Source: Acidobacteriota bacterium (GTDB taxonomy: Bacteria > Acidobacteriota > Holophagae > Holophagales > Holophagaceae). Taken from it: 6,161 nucleotides of DNA. The first letter of the stretch is position 1, and every line of letters starts with the position of its first letter. This document shows positions 5,025-6,161 of this stretch, piece by piece. Both the position numbers and the translations under genes were made by a program. The stretch is from positions 1 through 6,161 of the forward strand of contig JAJYBX010000127.1 in the NCBI GenBank assembly GCA_021778785.1, given 5' to 3'. The notes below the pieces were generated by a model that worked only from the letters and a program-made list of their open reading frames with translations, did not search any database and had not been told where the DNA came from.

Positions 5025-6161
5025 ATGCCCTCCCTGCAGATCCGGTTCCGCTCGCTCTCCAGCAAGGTGCTGGCCCTCAGCCTCCTGCCCGTGGGCCTCT
5101 TCCTGCTCTTCTTTGCGTTCTACGTGCTGCCGACCCTGCGCGAGGCGGTCATGTCCGCCAAACAGGACGGCGTCCGGCAGGTGGTGGAATCCGCCATCAC
5201 CCTCCTGGACGAGCAGCAGGCGCAGGTGCAGGCCGGCAAGCGCCCCCTGGAGACCGCCCAGGCCCGTGGGAGGGAGATCATCGACCACCTGCGGTACGAC
5301 AAGACCAACTACCTCTGGATCCAGGCCGCCGGTCCCCGCATCGTGGACCACCCCATGCGGCCCGAGTGGGTCGGCAAGCAGACCGACGAGCTTGGGGACC
5401 CTGTGCTGGTCAAGCTCTATCGGGACCTGGACAGGACGGCCCAGGACCCCCAGGGCGGCTTCCTCCACTACGAATTCACCAAGCCCGGTCAGAAGGGCCT
5501 CTTCCCCAAGGTCGGCTACGTCAAGACCTTTGCCCCCTGGGGCTGGACCGTGGGCACGGGCATCTACGTGGATGACGTGGACCGGGAGGTGCGCACCATC
5601 GCCCTGGTGATGCTCCTCGGCATGGTCGCCATCTCCGCCCTGGTGTTCTTCCTCGCCCGGGGCCTGGCGCGTCGGATGGTGCGCCCGCTCAATCACCTGG
5701 TAGCCGGCCTGCGGACCAGCGACCTCTCGAAGCAGATTCCGGTCACCGCCCAGGACGAAGTCGGGGAGGCGGCCCAGGCCTTCAATGACTACAACGGCGG
5801 CATGCGGAAGACCGTGCTGGACGTCTCCCAGTACGCCTCCCGGGTGGCCTCCGGCAGCACGGAACTGGCCGCCTCCGCCGAGGAGATGTCCCAGGCCGTG
5901 GCCGAGATCGCCCGCGTGAGCGAGGACCTCAAGACCGCCGGCGAGCAAGTCACCGAGGCCATGCGCGGCCTGGGCCTCAATGCCGACCGGGTGGCCACCC
6001 GCACCCAGGAGACGGAGACCCGCAGCCGGGACGTCGTCCAGGAGACGGATCGCAGCGCCGAGGCGGGCCAGGGCACGGCCCGGGGCATGACCGACATCCA
6101 GCAGGTCACCGGCCAGATCGTCCAGGCGGTGTCGGTGATCCAGGAGATCGCCCGCCAGACC
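5025..6161 (+). CDS. Methyl-accepting chemotaxis protein with single Cache sensor domain, partial at the 3' side
   Basis: The frame runs open for 379 codons to the window edge. This inner-membrane chemoreceptor senses small ligands in the periplasm and controls the CheA kinase. Residues 16-36 form the first membrane segment. Residues of about 37-188 are a periplasmic single-Cache domain (sCache_2 type), with YDKTNYLWIQ (91-100), DHPMRPEWVGK (108-118) and a closing TFAPWGWTVGTGIYVDDVD (168-186). A second membrane segment spans about 190-211. A HAMP linker (about 212-262, with RPL and DEVGE) and the cytoplasmic coiled coil follow. The sequence ends at VIQEIARQT, immediately before the expected NLLALNAAIEAARAGE-type CheA/CheW-binding tip. 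ATG 5025 has GGAG five bases upstream, and the frame is closed by TGA at 4965-4967. The ligand is unknown; sCache_2 receptors often bind small carboxylates. Confidence 0.93.
   Translation, partial: MPSLQIRFRSLSSKVLALSLLPVGLFLLFFAFYVLPTLREAVMSAKQDGVRQVVESAITLLDEQQAQVQAGKRPLETAQARGREIIDHLRYDKTNYLWIQAAGPRIVDHPMRPEWVGKQTDELGDPVLVKLYRDLDRTAQDPQGGFLHYEFTKPGQKGLFPKVGYVKTFAPWGWTVGTGIYVDDVDREVRTIALVMLLGMVAISALVFFLARGLARRMVRPLNHLVAGLRTSDLSKQIPVTAQDEVGEAAQAFNDYNGGMRKTVLDVSQYASRVASGSTELAASAEEMSQAVAEIARVSEDLKTAGEQVTEAMRGLGLNADRVATRTQETETRSRDVVQETDRSAEAGQGTARGMTDIQQVTGQIVQAVSVIQEIARQT

Noticed and set aside
4908..5948. Long - strand open frame opposite the chemoreceptor gene (346 codons)
   Set aside because: It is a GC-driven shadow rich in Gly, His and Leu; the + strand encodes a clear Cache-HAMP-MCP protein.
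1..6161. Defence island, mobile element, CRISPR array or RNA gene
   Set aside because: No transposase, integrase, nuclease or other defence protein, no evenly spaced repeat-spacer pattern, and no tRNA- or rRNA-like sequence was seen. The genes look like ordinary chromosomal housekeeping and accessory functions.

Overview
This is a GC-rich window with strong C/G preference at third codon positions. It holds five substantial genes plus the last 25 codons of a sixth. The set is a MacB-type ABC permease, an AtuA-like DUF1446 protein, an FG-GAP repeat lipoprotein, a small heat shock protein and a Cache-domain chemoreceptor. It suggests a free-living, motile, Gram-negative bacterium. The overall style resembles Acidobacteriota of the Holophagae type (Geothrix/Holophaga relatives), but that is an impression from codon use and gene style, not a proven assignment.

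Layout, left to right. (1) Positions 1-1354 are the end of a + strand operon: an unrecognised C-terminal fragment whose stop overlaps the GTG start of a 425-aa MacB/FtsX-type permease. (2) Positions 1355-1615 are a structured intergenic region. It holds a run of four hairpins and, inside them, a degenerate second copy of the permease's own C-terminal coding sequence, which looks like the relic of a duplicated or second permease gene. A small inverted repeat lies near the start of the next gene. (3) Positions 1616-2974 encode the AtuA-like DUF1446 protein. (4) Positions 3106-4293 encode a lipoprotein with seven FG-GAP/VCBS calcium-binding repeats, as expected for one complete beta-propeller. 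(5) A strong 11-bp hairpin at 4309-4334 separates it from the convergent hsp20 gene (4351-4812, - strand). (6) A 212-bp AT-richer divergent region carries a good hsp20 promoter with tandem ATGACTA repeats between its -35 and -10 boxes. (7) From 5025 to the window edge runs a methyl-accepting chemotaxis protein with a periplasmic Cache sensor. It is cut off just before its signalling tip.

Apart from the leading permease operon, the genes look like independent transcription units and do not form an obvious pathway. I see no defence system, mobile element, CRISPR array, tRNA or rRNA. The points most worth a second look are the decayed permease tail with its hairpin cluster, and the operator-like repeats in the hsp20 promoter.
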